The notes: a model not told the origin generated them from the sequence alone. A stretch of 30,264 nucleotides of DNA from Methylobacteriaceae bacterium (GCA_031272615.1 JAISTL010000250.1:1-30264); one strand, 5' to 3'; counted from the stretch's first letter, positions 18,068 through 26,749 are shown. Numbers and translations are program-made.

Positions 18068-18132
18068 CATAGTATACGTGACGTTCGCGCGGTAATTTAT
18101 GTTTATTTTTCTTGAGTGTCATCTATACTATG
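18068..18132. promoter_or_regulatory. 15-bp inverted repeat upstream of dctQ, possible operator
   Basis: catagtatacgtgac (18068-18082) and gtcatctatactatg (18118-18132) are reverse complements at 13 of 15 positions. Their centres are 50 bp apart, close to five helical turns. They lie about 140-200 bp upstream of the dctQ start, in the A+T-rich stretch. Paired sites of this kind suit a dimeric regulator binding at two positions. No regulator gene is in the window, so the function is inferred only from position and symmetry. Confidence 0.4.
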
Positions 18133-18180
18133 TAAGTAATACAATATAAGTAGAACGAACTATTTAATACTATTTGTTAA

Positions 18181-18247
18181 GGCACAGGTTGCGCACAACG
18201 CTATCCTGTTGAAATGTCTTTTTTGAATCTGATGCATCGCCTGTGCC
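18181..18247. other. Possible structured RNA or stem closed by an 8-bp inverted repeat
   Basis: ggcacagg (18181-18188) and cctgtgcc (18240-18247) pair perfectly and enclose 51 nt that includes a tctttttt run. It could be a small RNA, a leader structure or chance. It matches no riboswitch or RNA family that I recognise. Confidence 0.25.
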
Positions 18248-18536
18248 GCGCCGCCGCGACAGCGGGGACGCTCATCGCGCCCCGTCAATCTCCAACAGGC
18301 GGGCGAGCGCGCTCCGCGGACTGGTCAACACTGTGAAGGGCGCGTCCTTCAGCCCGGCAGCGGCGGGCGCCCTCTGTCGGCATAGGGGCGTGCAATGCTG
18401 AGAATAAAACCCGTTGCGGGAACTCTCCGCCGGTATAAACTGTTGCGTGACGCCAAGAGTTCCGCTAATCCGGTGAGGTCGTGTCACTCCCCCGGAACCG
18501 GACATCGGATTTCTCGCTCATATCAGGAAGCGCACC

Positions 18537-19037
18537 ATGAAAAACCCGACTCTGCATCGCCGCCTGTTGCTCAACGCCGTCGCCGTCAGCGGTGTCATCG
18601 CCGTCGGCATGGGCCTCGCCAGTTATTTCTGGGGCCCGATCTTCCACCCGGATGTCACCGCTCCGGTTCTGTATTCGCAGCTGAAATATCTCGGCGGCAT
18701 GATGGGAATCATCGGCGTCATCATGTTTTCGTGCCTGCGGACCATCGAAACCAAGGCCAACCGCTTCGGCGGCGCGGCTCTCATTGTCTTCGGCGGCGGC
18801 TTGGCCCAGATTACCAGCCTTTCGTTCAGCAGCCTCACCTACGCGCTCTCGTCGGTGGTGATTTCCGCTTGGCTGTTCTACAGCTTGGTGTTCCTGCCGC
18901 TGGTCTATTTTTGGATGTGGCGGTATGAAAAGCAGGTGAACGCTCCCGCTCCCGCAGCCGCCGCCGCGGCTCAGGAGACGCCGGCGGCGCCTCCGCCCCC
19001 GCCCCCGGCGGAACAACCCGGAGGCGAAACGGCCTGA
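18537..19037 (+). CDS. Four-helix membrane protein with Ala/Pro-rich tail (unknown function)
   Basis: I do not recognise a family. The 166-aa product has a short basic N-terminus (MKNPTLHRR) and four hydrophobic segments (about 10-30, 45-65, 75-95 and 100-125). An abrupt low-complexity C-terminal tail follows, made of Ala/Pro repeats with a run of six prolines. The ATG at 18537 has AGGAAG about 7 nt upstream, and the frame shows membrane-protein character, so I prefer it to the overlapping minus-strand frame at 18465-19016. It converges with gatB, only 16 bp apart. The tail probably lies in the cytoplasm or periplasm as a flexible extension. Confidence 0.8.
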   Translation: MKNPTLHRRLLLNAVAVSGVIAVGMGLASYFWGPIFHPDVTAPVLYSQLKYLGGMMGIIGVIMFSCLRTIETKANRFGGAALIVFGGGLAQITSLSFSSLTYALSSVVISAWLFYSLVFLPLVYFWMWRYEKQVNAPAPAAAAAAQETPAAPPPPPPAEQPGGETA

Positions 19038-19053
19038 CGATGCCGACCGGGCA

Positions 19054-20529
19054 TTATCCGCCGATGCCGAGTTTCTGCCGCAGCAGGGCGTTCACGGCCT
19101 GCGGGTTGGCCTTGCCGCCCGTCGCCTTCATCACCTGGCCGACAAACCAGCCGAGCAGCGTCGGCTTGGCCTTGGCCTGCTCCACCTTGTCCGGATTGGC
19201 GGCGATGATTTCGTCCACCGCTTTTTCGATGGCGCCGGTATCGGTCACCTGCTTCAGGCCGCGCTCTTCCACAATCCGCTCCGGGTCGCCGCCGTCCTGC
19301 CAGACGATTTCAAACAGGTCCTTGGCGATTTTTCCGGAAATGGTGCCTTTGGCGATGAGATCGATGATGGCGCCCAACTGCGCCGCGGAAACGGGGCTCG
19401 CCGCCACATCCATCCCCTCCTTGTTGAGGCGGCCGAACAGCTCGTTGATCACCCAGTTGGCGGCGGCCTTGCCGTCACGCCCCGCGGCGACGTTTTCAAA
19501 ATAATCCGCCGACGCCCGTTCCACCACCAGCACTCCGGCGTCATAGGCGGAAAGCCCGTAGTCCTTGATGAAGCGCGCTTTCTTCTCGTCGGGAAGCTCC
19601 GGCAGGTCCTTCGCCAGAGCGTCGACATAACTTTGTGTGAACTCCAGCGGCAGCAGGTCCGGGTCCGGGAAATAGCGGTAATCGTGCGCCTCCTCCTTGG
19701 AGCGCATGGAGCGGGTCTCGCCTCTGGCATGGTCGAACAGGCGCGTTTCCTGGTCGATGACGCCGCCGTCCTCCAACACGCCGATCTGCCGGCGCGCCTC
19801 GTAGTCGATGGCCTGGCCGATATAGCGGATGGAATTGAGATTCTTGATTTCACAACGCGTGCCGAAGGGCTCGCCGGGGCGGCGCACCGACACGTTGACG
19901 TCAGCCCGCAGGTTGCCCTTCTCCATATCGCCGTCACACGTGCCGAGATAGCGCAGAATGGTCCTGAGCTTGGAGACATAGGCCTTGGCCTCTTCCGCCG
20001 AGCGCAGGTCCGGCAGGCTGACGATTTCCATCAGGCCGACGCCCGACCGGTTGAGATCCACCAGGCTCATGGTGGGGTGCAGATCGTGCACCGATTTCCC
20101 GGCATCCTGTTCCACATGCAGGCGCTCGATACGCACTTCCACGGTTTCGCCGTCGGGCATGTCGACATACACCATCCCCTCGCCGACGATGGGGTGTTTG
20201 TACTGGCTGATCTGGTAGCCCTGGGGCAAATCGGGATAAAAGTAGTTCTTGCGGTCGAAAACGGAGCGGAGATTGATTTTCGCCCGCAGCCCCAGCCCCG
20301 AGCGGATGCACTGGCGCACGCACTCTTCGTTGATCACCGGCAGCATCCCGGGCATGGCGGCGTCGACGAACGAGACATGGTCATTGGGCTCGGCGCCGAA
20401 GGTCGTCGACGAACCGGAGAACAGCTTGGCTTCACTGTTGACCTGGGCGTGCACCTCCATGCCGATGACAACTTCCCAGTCCCCGGTGGCCCCCTTGATC
20501 AATTTGGACGGATTAACCGAAACGCCCAT
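19054..20529 (-). CDS. gatB: Aspartyl/glutamyl-tRNA(Asn/Gln) amidotransferase subunit B
   Basis: GatB is the kinase and tRNA-binding subunit of GatCAB, which converts Glu-tRNA(Gln) and/or Asp-tRNA(Asn) to the amidated forms. The 491-aa protein shows [12 protein letters not shown] at the N-terminus, [35 protein letters not shown] and [14 protein letters not shown]. It ends in the YqeY-like tail domain ([20 protein letters not shown]). Length is normal. The ATG at 20529 has GAGGG 7 nt upstream. gatC and gatA are not in the window; upstream of gatB there is instead a terminator and the autotransporter, so this gatB is unlinked from its partners, at least locally. Confidence 0.96.
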   Translation of the reverse strand: MGVSVNPSKLIKGATGDWEVVIGMEVHAQVNSEAKLFSGSSTTFGAEPNDHVSFVDAAMPGMLPVINEECVRQCIRSGLGLRAKINLRSVFDRKNYFYPDLPQGYQISQYKHPIVGEGMVYVDMPDGETVEVRIERLHVEQDAGKSVHDLHPTMSLVDLNRSGVGLMEIVSLPDLRSAEEAKAYVSKLRTILRYLGTCDGDMEKGNLRADVNVSVRRPGEPFGTRCEIKNLNSIRYIGQAIDYEARRQIGVLEDGGVIDQETRLFDHARGETRSMRSKEEAHDYRYFPDPDLLPLEFTQSYVDALAKDLPELPDEKKARFIKDYGLSAYDAGVLVVERASADYFENVAAGRDGKAAANWVINELFGRLNKEGMDVAASPVSAAQLGAIIDLIAKGTISGKIAKDLFEIVWQDGGDPERIVEERGLKQVTDTGAIEKAVDEIIAANPDKVEQAKAKPTLLGWFVGQVMKATGGKANPQAVNALLRQKLGIGG

Positions 20530-20833
20530 GCCCGCACCCTCGCCTTTTCTTCAGGTTTCCACGCGCTCTTCCGCACGCGAATCGAAAACACACCTCTTCG
20601 CGGAAAGAGCTGTCTCTCCGTCCAAGGTGGTGTCGCGCCTTTCTCGGTAAAGCCTGTTGGCGGAACCTTCAAGAAAAAAACAGCCGCCGGATGCTGATTC
20701 CGGCGGATTTTTTGGATTTTTCAGTTTTTTCTGAGCATGATTCGAACAGCATGACTCCAGTGTGGAAAGAAGAAGCCCATGCTCCCGCGCAAAATGCACA
20801 AGGAGCGCAATAGAAAGACAACAAAACCCGCTC
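20530..20833. other. Intergenic region between the autotransporter and gatB
   Basis: Holds the bidirectional terminator at 20684-20706 and, between it and 20529, the presumed gatB promoter. The stretch 20707-20833 contains T-rich and A-rich runs but no gene that I can support. Confidence 0.55.
20684..20706. terminator. Bidirectional Rho-independent terminator
   Basis: ccgccgg (20684-20690) and ccggcgg (20700-20706) form a 7-bp GC stem with a 9-nt loop. On the plus strand atttttt follows. On the minus strand ctgttttttt follows (from the A run at 20674-20680). The minus-strand sense terminates the autotransporter transcript 130 nt past its stop codon and insulates gatB. Confidence 0.85.
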
Positions 20834-22183
20834 TCACCACCTGACCCGGCCGCGCAGCACGCCGCTCACCATATTGTTCTTTCCCATCTCCTCAAAGGCG
20901 GTACGAACATTCACCTCGCCCTCAAGGTTGAGAAGATCGTCAAACCAGGAATAGCTGCCGCCGAAACCGAGGCTGGCCCAGGCGCCGTGGCGTTCGTGCT
21001 CGAAGGTCACGCTCGAGACGTCGACGCTGGTGCTCCCGTTGTGATAATAGATATTGGCGATGCCATACGTCTGCGTCGATCGCCTGTCTCCATCGGAACC
21101 GATCCATACCGACTGGTAATCGGCGGAAACGCCCAAACGCGTCGTCATACGCCCGCCGTTGGCCGGCAGGTAGGAGACCTGATACTTGTCGATAAAGTTG
21201 TCGAAATCGGCGCGGGCGTAGCTCAGCTGCAATTGCGGCGTCACGAAGAAACCGCCGCCCAGCGCAATCTGGCCGCCTACCTCGATGCCGGCGGAATACC
21301 CCTTGCCGGGGTTGCCTTCCACAATCACACCGAGCTGTTCGGAAACCACATCCGATTCATGAAACAGCGCCTGCACCTGCGCGTCAACATATACTCCGCC
21401 CATTCCCCGCCAGGTGGCGCTGCCGCCGACTCCCCAACCGGTGGTTTCAATTGTGCCGTCGCCGTGCTTCGAAGTCACGCTATTCCGATTTTGCCCGTAA
21501 AGACCATTGATACCGATGGAAAAGGACTGGTCTCCGTCATCATAGAACACGCCGTCCACGCCCGAACGCAATGTCCACGTCTCGAACTCCTGCTTGATAT
21601 CGAGCGATGACGTTTTTCCCGTTTCGCGGCCCTTCAACCCGTAGGCGCGCGTCCACACCAGCGTCGCGCCATCCACCACCTGTCGGGGGCTGATGGGCAC
21701 CTCATCGTAGCCTTCCCCCGAAGTGGTGGTACCGGCATCGGAAGCGTTATAACCGGAGGGGGAGGCATAGCCGCCACGCCGCTGCCGATAGGTCTCCATC
21801 TCCAGCAGTTGCAGAACGGTCTCCGGATAGGCTTCGGCAAGAACGTCGGCGGGATGGTACAGCGGGCCGTCGTACGCGCCGGAGCCGCTGCCGCCCGAAC
21901 CACTGCCGCCCGAACCACTGCCGCCGGAACCGCTGCCGCCGGAACCACTACCGCCGGAGCCACTGCCGCCGGAACCGCTGCCGCCGGAGCCACTGCCGGA
22001 GCCACTGCCACCCGAACCACTGCCGCCCGAACCACTGCCGCCGCCGCCCGTGCCGCCGCCACCGGTATCGCCACCGCCGGTATCGTCCGCCGGCCGGGTG
22101 GGAAACGGATTGTCCGGGGCCTCTCCGGGCTTGTCTTCGCTGCGCAGATACCAACCGCCGTCACCGGCTGCGGCGCTGTCGCC
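20834..22183 (-). pseudogene. Autotransporter C-terminal part: Gly/Ser linker and beta-barrel, cut off by an upstream TAG
   Basis: This is the same reading frame as the passenger at 22184-23950, continuing directly after the stop codon. It encodes the GGWYLRSE segment typical of the junction after the autochaperone region. A Gly/Ser-rich linker follows, then a barrel domain of about 300 residues ending in GVLRGRVRW with the terminal aromatic expected of outer-membrane barrels. The first ATG after the stop is at 21799 (METYRQRRGG), but a product made from there would lack a signal peptide and could not reach the outer membrane alone. The frame is otherwise undamaged over 449 codons, so the interruption looks recent, suppressed or a sequence error. 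Confidence 0.8.
21885..22045. repeat. 15-bp tandem repeat encoding the Ser/Gly linker
   Basis: About ten units of the form ccactgccgcccgaa, with third-base variants such as ccgctgccgccggaa and one 12-bp unit, encode repeated Gly-Ser-Gly-Gly-Ser. The period is a multiple of three, so unit changes lengthen or shorten the linker without a frameshift. It separates the passenger from the barrel of the autotransporter. The variable codons (AGT, AGC, TCC, TCG) show that the array is not perfectly homogenised. Confidence 0.88.
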
Positions 22184-23950
22184 CTACCACAGCGTATAGG
22201 CATAGGCGCCGACGACGACGGCGGGCCACCCGTTGTCCGTGCGGAAATGAGGCACGAGCTCAAAAGCATCCTCCGGAGCGCTGCCGTCAACCTGAAGAAT
22301 TTTGATGCCGTTGCTGAGGGTATCGGCTCCCTGGCTTCCTTCCTGAGGACGGATATCCACCAGGGTCTGTCCGCCGACGTCGCCCTGGAACCGCACGAGA
22401 TCCGTCTCCGAATCATCGTCTCCCAAATGCGTATCCAGAGAAATGACGGCGGCGTCATCCCATCCGTAACTGTAGCCGTGATAATCCCCCTGGATGGTCA
22501 GCACATCCCCTACCTGACCGTCCTGAAGTTTGATGGTCGCCGCGTCGCTGCTGACATTGCCCGCCAGAGTAAAATCGGCCAGACTGTTTTCTCCGGCGCT
22601 GGCATCAATCACCGCGCCCCCTTTGATGAACAGGGAGCTGAACGACGACGTCTGATCGAGAGCCCCGTTCTTTCCGACGATTCGCCACAACGCGTTGTTG
22701 CTCATTTCGATTTTCAGCACCTGGCCGGCATTGACATTCGTGTTGATGCTGCCGACGATCGTACTGTCGTCCACACGGAAACTCAGTTCCCCCGATTGAG
22801 TCGTCGCGAGGTTCTTGAAATCATACTCGCTGTAATCATAACCGGACATGTTCAACAGATAGCCGTTGGCCGGCGCCTCGGCGTAGGAGTTCGCCCGAAG
22901 CGTCAGGGATGACCCCCCTGTCAATCCGCCGCCCGCTATTATCAAATCACTGTCGCTGTTGCCGGATTTCAATTCCGTGTTGTACAGCGTAACCGAGACC
23001 CCGCCCGGACTCCCTCCGGTTTGGGTCTGGTCGCTGTCGACCACCAGCGCCGCGCTCTGCTCCGCCAGCACCGTGCTGCGTACATCTTTATTTCCGGCGG
23101 TGAGCGTTGAAATTCTCGTCGAGCCCCAATAGGCGCTTCCCACCACATAGATGCCCGGGGAGTCTTCGCCGTGGGTGGTAATATCGAATTGATTGTGAAT
23201 GCGTATCGTTCCCGCGCCGCCGATATCCCCGGCGCCGTTGGGTTCCCGCCCGACTTGCAGACCGGGCACCTGTGCGGCGTTTGAGGAAGATTCGAGCCGG
23301 TAGAATTCAATCAAACCGCCGCCTCCCGTTGCCACAATGGCCGGGGAATCGTTTTCGGTGGACAATGCTGTGAGCAACCCGCCGACATAAATGGCGCCGT
23401 CATCGGCAAGCATCGCGATATTCGACCACCCCGTATTCACCGCCCGATCTCCGGAAGCACTGTGCAGGATGCTCACTTTGCCGCCGCCCGTAATGTTGAT
23501 GACGCCGCCGTCCAACGCCCGGATTCCGAACGCGCTGTTCTGGGTATTGAAACCGACGGAACCGCGAACCAACTGAGTCGTGATGTCAACCGTTTTTGCG
23601 GTGAGTTCAGCGCCGGTACCCCACGCCGCCAATGTAACGATCCAGCCGCTGTTATTGGTTCCTGTCACCGAATTCAGGTCGACCGGTCCGCCGGTGGACA
23701 CTATCCCCCACAGGTTGCCGTAGACATCTCCCGTTGACGACCGGCTTTTCAGGGTTGTCGCGCCGGTCACGGTCAGGCTGGAACCCGAAGGAACCGTCCG
23801 ACCCGACTGATTCTGCACGTCGATGGTCAGCGACGGAAGCGTCTCCGCCCGCACGGACGCCGCCCCTCCCGCGCAACAGACCGCCGCAAGGACAGTCGCC
23901 GCGGTGGCCTTGAAATGGCGGTTTTTGCGCGACGGCAGTCCGAACCTCAT
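22184..23950 (-). CDS. Autotransporter passenger (pertactin-like), ended by in-frame TAG
   Basis: The 588-codon frame begins with a signal peptide (SRKNRHFK basic region, hydrophobic ATAATVLAAVCCAG, cleavage near SVRA). A Gly/Asn/Ser-rich beta-helical passenger follows. Near the end is the pertactin-type autochaperone pattern: GDVLTIQGDYHG, then SETDLVRFQGDVGGQT, then ELVPHFRTDNGWPAVVVGAYAYTLW. TAG then follows where homologues continue into WYLRS and the barrel, which here lies downstream in the same frame. The ATG at 23950 is preferred (AAGG-type site upstream, signal peptide begins there); the frame extends to 24025 without a good ribosome site. Likely role if intact: a surface adhesin or other exposed protein. 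As written, the product would stay in the periplasm. Confidence 0.85.
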   Translation of the reverse strand: MRFGLPSRKNRHFKATAATVLAAVCCAGGAASVRAETLPSLTIDVQNQSGRTVPSGSSLTVTGATTLKSRSSTGDVYGNLWGIVSTGGPVDLNSVTGTNNSGWIVTLAAWGTGAELTAKTVDITTQLVRGSVGFNTQNSAFGIRALDGGVINITGGGKVSILHSASGDRAVNTGWSNIAMLADDGAIYVGGLLTALSTENDSPAIVATGGGGLIEFYRLESSSNAAQVPGLQVGREPNGAGDIGGAGTIRIHNQFDITTHGEDSPGIYVVGSAYWGSTRISTLTAGNKDVRSTVLAEQSAALVVDSDQTQTGGSPGGVSVTLYNTELKSGNSDSDLIIAGGGLTGGSSLTLRANSYAEAPANGYLLNMSGYDYSEYDFKNLATTQSGELSFRVDDSTIVGSINTNVNAGQVLKIEMSNNALWRIVGKNGALDQTSSFSSLFIKGGAVIDASAGENSLADFTLAGNVSSDAATIKLQDGQVGDVLTIQGDYHGYSYGWDDAAVISLDTHLGDDDSETDLVRFQGDVGGQTLVDIRPQEGSQGADTLSNGIKILQVDGSAPEDAFELVPHFRTDNGWPAVVVGAYAYTLW

Positions 23951-24134
23951 GTTGTGTACCCTTGCCTTGGGGAACGATTTCAAAACTATGGAAAACGCAG
24001 TCGGTTTAGGGGGATCATTCCCCATTTGTTAAGAAAAGGTACATGGGTATGGTTAATGTTGTTTTAATGGAAACGGAAATTCCTTTCTCGCGTCGGCGAC
24101 AGACAACGCTCGATGCCGGTGACGACATAAAAAA

Positions 24135-24153
24135 GGCCGCCGGAACGGCGGCC
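24135..24153 (-). terminator. Rho-independent terminator after the small membrane gene
   Basis: ggccgccg (24135-24142) and cggcggcc (24146-24153) form a perfect 8-bp stem with the 3-nt loop gaa. On the minus strand it is followed by six T (24129-24134). It sits 29 bp after the stop codon of the gene at 24182-24472 and separates it from the autotransporter. Confidence 0.9.
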
Positions 24154-24181
24154 CTGAACCTTGTATATTGGTTCGATGCTG

Positions 24182-24472
24182 TTACATTTTCTTTGCAAAA
24201 AGCGAACAGAACACCCCGATGATCAAAGTGAACAACCACACCGGGCAGTCCCATAAAATGTCCAGATACCCCTGCAACGACACGATAGGAGAACGGAACG
24301 GCGCACTCTGGAACAGGGCGTAGAACAACCAGTGGAAATCACCGCGTATCCACACCCCTTCTCTTATGAAATACACCAGATGTGCGAAGAGAAGCAGGAA
24401 AGTCACGAAGTATAAAAAGCGGGCAAACCACATCAGGATGAAGTCAAGCTCGCTGCTGTCCAAATCTTCCAT
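24182..24472 (-). CDS. Small two-helix membrane protein (unknown function)
   Basis: A 96-aa product with two long hydrophobic segments, FILMWFARFLYFVTFLLLFAHL (about 11-32) and VWLFTLIIGVFCSLFA near the C-terminus. They are joined by an aromatic-rich stretch (FHWLFYALFQ), and the C-terminus is basic (AKKM). The ATG at 24472 has GGAGAG 7 nt upstream, and a strong terminator follows the gene, so it is a real single-gene unit. I recognise no family. An acidic N-terminus (MEDLDSSELD) precedes the first helix. Confidence 0.78.
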   Translation of the reverse strand: MEDLDSSELDFILMWFARFLYFVTFLLLFAHLVYFIREGVWIRGDFHWLFYALFQSAPFRSPIVSLQGYLDILWDCPVWLFTLIIGVFCSLFAKKM

Positions 24473-24867
24473 CAAAATCTCTCCAAAACCACTGAGTCAC
24501 GAACCCGATGCCCGGGATTTGCCGGCAACCGGAAACGTTCTCCCCCTTCGCGTCTCCATCCCCGCGAAGGACTCTTCCGATAGCTCAAATTACACCATGA
24601 TTATAAAATATTACGCTTCCGATAGCAACAATGTTGAATAATCCCGGGCTGCGACGGATGCGCCGACTGTGCAGCGCGCACCCGCAACCCCGTTCAATCC
24701 GTTTTCCGGTAAACACTTTCTCTTGACGTCGCCTGCTGAATAACTCCAAAGTATTGACGGGAAAAGATGTGCACTGCAACAGACCCGGGTGTTGTTCCGC
24801 CCGGCCTGTCCAAGTTCAATTCAGAAATACTGCGCGATCCACCGTTTAATTTTTATGAATACCCCTA
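24473..24867. other. Intergenic region downstream of miaA
   Basis: No gene found. It holds an 8-bp stem (ccttcgcg 24545-24552, cgcgaagg 24563-24570) with a 10-nt loop and no T tract. An 11-bp direct repeat, cttccgatagc, occurs at 24574-24584 and 24616-24626 and brackets an A+T-rich stretch. The presumed promoter of the small membrane gene should be here. Confidence 0.45.
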
Positions 24868-25803
24868 CTAAAGACGAACCCACCTCCAATCGCTCATCTG
24901 GTGACGCGCCCATGTCATCTGCCGTTTGGCGTAGCGCCGGGAATCCGTTTGCGCTTGGATGACGGCTTCTTCCAAGCCAAGACTGCCGTTGAGGTGTTCA
25001 ACCAGCGGCCGAACGCCGCATGCCCGCATCACCGGCAACAGCGGATCAAGCTGCCGCTTGAACAAACCGGCGGCCTCCTCCAGCGCGCCGCGCTTCATCA
25101 TCCCCAGAAATCGCAAATCGATTCGCCGATTCAATTCGGCGCGTTCCGGCTCAAGGAAAAAGCGCAGAGTCGCGCCTCCGGCAAGAGGCCCCGGCGTGCG
25201 CTCGCCGTGGAAATCCAGCAGGGACTTGCCGGTGGCTTCATACACCTCCAGCGCCCTCAGGATACGCAACCGATCACTGCCGCCCAAGCGTTCGGCATAA
25301 CCGGGGTCGACATCATAAAGACGCCGATACAGCGCTGATGTGTCACGTTCCCGCGCCCAGGCGCGCAACGAGTCCCTTACCGGTTCCGGCACATCCGGCA
25401 CCGGCGACAATCCTTCCAGCAACACCTTGAAGTAAAACCCGGTTCCGCCGGTGAAAATCGGGATTTTCCCTTTGACTTCGGCACTTGCAAGAATGTCTTC
25501 GACATCTTTGAGATAACGCCCGGCGTTATAGTTTTCCGCTCCATCCACATGGCCGAACAACAAATGGGGAATTCCGAGAGTTTCCTCCGGTGTCGGCCGG
25601 GCGCTCAGAATGAACAGATCCCGGTAGACCTGCATGGAATCCGTGTTGATAACCACACCACCGATGCGTTCCGCCAAGCGCACCGCGAATGCGGACTTGC
25701 CGGACGCCGTCGGTCCGGCTATCAGCAGGGCGTTGCAGTCCGGGCGCGAGAGAATGTAATTCTCCGCTTCAACCAGGGACTGAAAGGAACTGTCTGCCGC
25801 CAT
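24868..25803 (-). CDS. miaA: tRNA dimethylallyltransferase
   Basis: Adds a dimethylallyl group to A37 of tRNAs reading UNN codons. The 311-aa protein has the P-loop GPTASGKS at 30-37, followed by INTDSMQVYRDL, FTGGTGFYFKVLLEGL and the C-terminal YAKRQMTWAR. All are hallmark motifs. The ATG at 25803 is the last possible start before the P-loop, because the next 27 codons contain no ATG, GTG or TTG. A GTG at 25818 is an alternative. Either start overlaps the divergent serB ATG at 25802. The N-terminus is about 20 residues longer than in many MiaA proteins. Confidence 0.95.
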   Translation of the reverse strand: MAADSSFQSLVEAENYILSRPDCNALLIAGPTASGKSAFAVRLAERIGGVVINTDSMQVYRDLFILSARPTPEETLGIPHLLFGHVDGAENYNAGRYLKDVEDILASAEVKGKIPIFTGGTGFYFKVLLEGLSPVPDVPEPVRDSLRAWARERDTSALYRRLYDVDPGYAERLGGSDRLRILRALEVYEATGKSLLDFHGERTPGPLAGGATLRFFLEPERAELNRRIDLRFLGMMKRGALEEAAGLFKRQLDPLLPVMRACGVRPLVEHLNGSLGLEEAVIQAQTDSRRYAKRQMTWARHQMSDWRWVRL

Positions 25804-26695
25804 GAAACTCGTCGCCACTCTCGTCTCGGACCCTCAAACCCCTGCCGTTGACAATTTCGTTGTCGGCAAGGCCGCCACCGCGCTCGGCGTCGCGGCATCC
25901 TGCACCACCCTCCGCGAGGGAGTTGCCGTCGACATGTTCTTTGAAGGGAATTTGCCCGACGTCAAGGGGTATGAGCGCAATATCCGCATGGCCCTTGACG
26001 GATTTCCCGTCGACATTGCCGTGCAGCAGGCCGAAAACCGCAAAAAGAAACTGTTTCTCGCCGACATGGATTCCACCATGATCGGCCAGGAATGCATCGA
26101 CGAACTGGCGGACCACGCCGGCGTCAAACAATACGTCGCGGCCATCACCGAACGCGCCATGCGCGGCGAAATCGCCTTTGAACCGGCGCTGCGCGAACGC
26201 GTCTCACTGCTGAAGGGCGTACCCCTCACCGCCATCCGCGAAATTATCGACACCCGTATCGTCCTCACTCCCGGCGGGCCGGAACTGGTGCGCACCATGC
26301 GCAAAAACGGCGCCTTTACCAGCCTGGTTTCCGGCGGCTTCACCCTGTTCACCGGGCCGCTTTCCCGACTCATCGGCTTCGATGAGCATCATTCCAACAC
26401 GTTGGGCGTTGACGGCGACCACCTGAACGGCGAGGTTGTCGGCCCCATCCTCGGCAAAGACGCCAAGCTCGCCACCCTGAAGGCTCTGCGTGTCCGATTC
26501 AACCTCGAGCCGTCAGAAACCATGGTGGCGGGCGACGGCGCCAATGACCTGCCGATGATTCTCGAAGCGGGAACTGGCGTCGCCTTCCACGCCAAGCCGA
26601 AGGTCGCCGCCGCGGCGCCGGTCAACGTGCTCCATGCCGACTTGACCGCCCTGCTCTATTTCCAAGGCTACCGGTTTTCGGAATTCGTCACATGA
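25802..26695 (+). CDS. serB: Phosphoserine phosphatase
   Basis: Removes phosphate from O-phosphoserine in the last step of serine synthesis. The 297-aa HAD-family protein has an N-terminal regulatory-like domain (about 1-75), then the nucleophile motif DMDSTMIGQE (Asp88, Asp90). LVSGGFTLF (HAD motif II) and VAGDGANDLPM (motif III/IV) follow. The ATG at 25802 shares bases with the miaA ATG on the other strand. An AAAGGA site lies about 14 nt upstream, rather far, so the ribosome signal is poor. The serine product feeds CysE, whose gene lies elsewhere in the window. It converges with the degP gene. Confidence 0.95.
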   Translation: MKLVATLVSDPQTPAVDNFVVGKAATALGVAASCTTLREGVAVDMFFEGNLPDVKGYERNIRMALDGFPVDIAVQQAENRKKKLFLADMDSTMIGQECIDELADHAGVKQYVAAITERAMRGEIAFEPALRERVSLLKGVPLTAIREIIDTRIVLTPGGPELVRTMRKNGAFTSLVSGGFTLFTGPLSRLIGFDEHHSNTLGVDGDHLNGEVVGPILGKDAKLATLKALRVRFNLEPSETMVAGDGANDLPMILEAGTGVAFHAKPKVAAAAPVNVLHADLTALLYFQGYRFSEFVT

Positions 26696-26698
26696 AAA

Positions 26699-26722
26699 AG
26701 GCCCGGTCAACCAACCGGGCCT
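26699..26722. terminator. Terminator shared by convergent serB and the Deg protease gene
   Basis: aggcccggt (26699-26707) and accgggcct (26714-26722) form a perfect 9-bp stem with a 6-nt loop. On the minus strand it is followed by tttttc, so it terminates the Deg protease gene. On the plus strand the tail is only moderately T-rich (cgccttcc), so it serves serB less well. It begins 4 bp after the serB stop codon. Confidence 0.85.
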
Positions 26723-26749
26723 CGCCTTCCTCACAGTTACTCAACGCCT

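Larger units (their letters stand above)
17932..18536. other. Divergent control region between the TRAP-eut operon and an unknown membrane gene
   Basis: About 600 bp without a credible gene. It includes a sharp A+T-rich stretch (18090-18180) in otherwise G+C-rich surroundings. Inside or beside it are the inverted repeat at 18068-18132, a direct repeat actattt (twice, near 18159-18175) and the stem at 18181-18247. A 77-codon minus-strand frame (18272-18505) has no ribosome site or family resemblance. I found no cobalamin riboswitch signature. Confidence 0.55.

Noticed and set aside
17932..18180. Cobalamin riboswitch upstream of the TRAP-eut block
   Set aside because: No B12-box-like sequence or suitable multi-stem layout; the region is simply A+T-rich.
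18465..19016. Minus-strand frame of 183 codons opposite the four-helix membrane protein
   Set aside because: The plus-strand frame has the better ribosome site and membrane-protein composition; the minus frame is Arg/Gly-rich low complexity.
21809..22912. Plus-strand frame with long Ala/Thr repeats
   Set aside because: Shadow of the Gly/Ser linker repeats of the autotransporter on the other strand.
24150..24185. tRNA-like ggttcgatgct
   Set aside because: No acceptor, D or anticodon arms can be built around it, and it adjoins a terminator and a coding end.
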